Shown: piece by piece, positions 5,937-6,948 of the stretch
Layout of the letters: each line of letters opens with the position of its first letter
How positions within the stretch are numbered: the first letter of the stretch is position 1
Assembly: GCA_946222625.1 (NCBI GenBank)
Contig: CAMILJ010000106.1
Span: 1-6,948 of the forward strand
DNA: 6,948 bases
Source: an uncultured Corynebacterium sp.
GTDB taxonomy: Bacteria > Actinomycetota > Actinomycetes > Mycobacteriales > Mycobacteriaceae
Reading direction: 5' to 3'
The notes under the pieces: generated by a model
Database searches by the model: none
What the model was told of the DNA's origin: nothing
What the model saw: only the letters and a program-made list of their open reading frames with translations
Made by a program: the position numbers and the translations under genes

Positions 5937-6948
5937 ATCCGTGGCGTACTGGGCTCATCAGTTTTCTTAGCCTCTCCGCCCTGATAACGCTTGCGGGTTT
6001 GTTTCTACTACGCCCCACCACCCCGCCATCCGAGCACACCAGCGCCGATTTCTTCGCTACCTATGCGCTCAATCAGCCACAGGTGACCGGAACCGTCGAC
6101 CGCATCGATCATCATCTTTGCAGCGATCCCCATGCCGGCCGGGCTTTCGACGAAGCCCCGCTGATTCCCGCCGCGAGCGAGGACACCAGCTGCACCCGCG
6201 CACTGATAGATCTGACCTCCGGCGAGGACACGGGGCGCAAAACCCAACTCATCTTCCACGGCCTGGCCAGTGACCCGATCCTAAACCAGGGCGATGAGAT
6301 AGTGCTTTCCCATTCCGCGGATGGCACCTATGCCTTCGCTGATTTTCAGCGCAGTGGAAACCTTGCGTTATGGGCTATTATCGCGGCCCTTGTTATCGTC
6401 GGCTTCGCCGCCTGGCACGGACTGCGCGCACTGCTGGGCCTAGTAATCAGCTTGGCAATCGTCTTCTTTTACCTCATCCCCTCCCTCATCGAGGGCCATT
6501 CGGCGCTGCCGCTGGCGCTCGTTACCTGCGCGGCCATCCTTTTTCTCGCCGTTCCTCTCGTGCACGGCGTGAACTGGAAATCAGCCTCCGCCTTAGGAGG
6601 AGCATTGGTGGCGCTGGCGTTGTCGGGGGCGTTGGGGTGGGCGTCGATAAGCAGCACAGCGCTTACTGGTGCCAGCTCAGAAGAAAACCTCAAGCTACTG
6701 CTGTACATGCCTGGCGTGCCCATTGTGGGCGTGCTGCTGTGCGGGTTCATCGTTGGCGCGCTAGGCAGCCTCAACGACATCGCGGTGGCGCAGGCCTCCA
6801 CTGTGCGCGAGCTGCATGCCGCCGACCCCACGGCGGGACCTGGTCAACTCTTTGCCTCTGCCATGAAGGTGGGCCGCGACCACATCGCCTCCATGGTGTA
6901 TACCATCGTGTTGACCTATACCGGCGCGGCGCTGCCGCTGCTCATGCT
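5924..6948 (+). CDS. YibE/F family membrane protein (right end cut off)
   Basis: The frame is open from ATG 5924 to the window edge (341 complete codons), so the C-terminus is missing. Residues 9-29 form a membrane anchor, and residues 30-145 a domain outside the membrane with Cys66 and Cys90 and an unusual metal-ligand-rich stretch DHHLCSDPH (62-70). Several membrane helices follow from about 147. Family segments are LRALLGLVISL (167-177), GHSALPLALV (191-200), GVNWKSASALGG (215-226), GFIVGALGSLNDIAVAQAST (274-293) with Asn284-Asp285, and GRDHIASMVYTIVLTYTGAA (317-336). These identify the YibE/F family (PF07907), whose function is unknown; a permease role has been suggested from topology only. 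ATG 5924 lacks a normally spaced Shine-Dalgarno sequence (AGG lies one base before it). An internal AGGAGG occurs at 6595-6600. Confidence 0.85.
   Translation, partial: MTNLNPWRTGLISFLSLSALITLAGLFLLRPTTPPSEHTSADFFATYALNQPQVTGTVDRIDHHLCSDPHAGRAFDEAPLIPAASEDTSCTRALIDLTSGEDTGRKTQLIFHGLASDPILNQGDEIVLSHSADGTYAFADFQRSGNLALWAIIAALVIVGFAAWHGLRALLGLVISLAIVFFYLIPSLIEGHSALPLALVTCAAILFLAVPLVHGVNWKSASALGGALVALALSGALGWASISSTALTGASSEENLKLLLYMPGVPIVGVLLCGFIVGALGSLNDIAVAQASTVRELHAADPTAGPGQLFASAMKVGRDHIASMVYTIVLTYTGAALPLLM
6595..6610 (+). promoter_or_regulatory. Perfect internal Shine-Dalgarno with in-frame GTG inside the YibE/F gene
   Basis: AGGAGG (6595-6600) is a full anti-16S match and is followed by 7 bases and GTG (6608-6610), which is in frame as Val229; TTG 6605 is also in frame. 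The site is encoded by TTA GGA GGA, where TTA is an uncommon leucine choice in this GC-rich DNA. It could start a shorter product holding only the later membrane helices, cause a translational pause, or be chance. Confidence 0.25.

Noticed and set aside
6625..6641. G-rich stretch in the YibE/F gene as a G-quadruplex
   Set aside because: Only three runs of three or more G are present, so a standard three-layer quadruplex is not possible; it is explained by Gly/Ala/Trp codons.

Overview
The window looks like chromosomal DNA of a high-GC actinobacterium of the order Mycobacteriales, most likely a Corynebacterium. I infer this from the protein types (an AlaT-type alanine aminotransferase, a DUF222/13E12-type HNH protein, a DUF1707 membrane protein, an actinobacterial YibE/F protein) and from promoter-like TAnnnT hexamers placed so that transcripts would be leaderless. 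No search was run, so the genus is an inference. No RNA gene, insertion sequence, CRISPR array or phage gene was seen.

Layout. Positions 1-1293 (+) hold the C-terminal part of a large iron-sulfur (CCG-domain) oxidoreductase that begins left of the window and ends in an extraordinary tail of 47 consecutive x-x-Pro tripeptides. A 69-base gap with an inverted repeat and a probable leaderless promoter leads into a tight same-strand run: a CPA2/Kef-type cation:proton antiporter (1363-2583), a DUF1707 membrane protein (2593-3213) and alanine aminotransferase AlaT (3224-4447), separated by only 9 and 10 bases. A hairpin at 4477-4511 separates alaT from a convergent gene (4513-5802, -) for a DUF222-type HNH nuclease-like protein. 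A 121-base divergent, AT-rich intergenic region follows, with a perfect DnaA-box 9-mer, alternating AATGA/TCATT half-sites and a DtxR-box-like sequence. It serves a YibE/F-family membrane protein (5924 to the right edge, +, incomplete).

How the genes fit together. The iron-sulfur protein, AlaT and the convergent HNH gene have the order and orientations that I recall for Rv0338c-Rv0337c-Rv0336 of Mycobacterium tuberculosis, so this may be an ancestral block into which the antiporter and DUF1707 genes were placed or kept. AlaT links pyruvate and glutamate to alanine, and the antiporter exchanges cations for protons at the membrane. Nothing in the sequence ties them to one pathway.

Most of the window is ordinary housekeeping or conserved-hypothetical DNA. 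I do not see a clear undescribed defence or biosynthetic system. The points most worth a second look are the Pro-triplet tail, the repeated TAnnnT-N7-ATG arrangement, the regulatory-looking intergenic region before the YibE/F gene, and a perfect internal ribosome-binding site in that gene.
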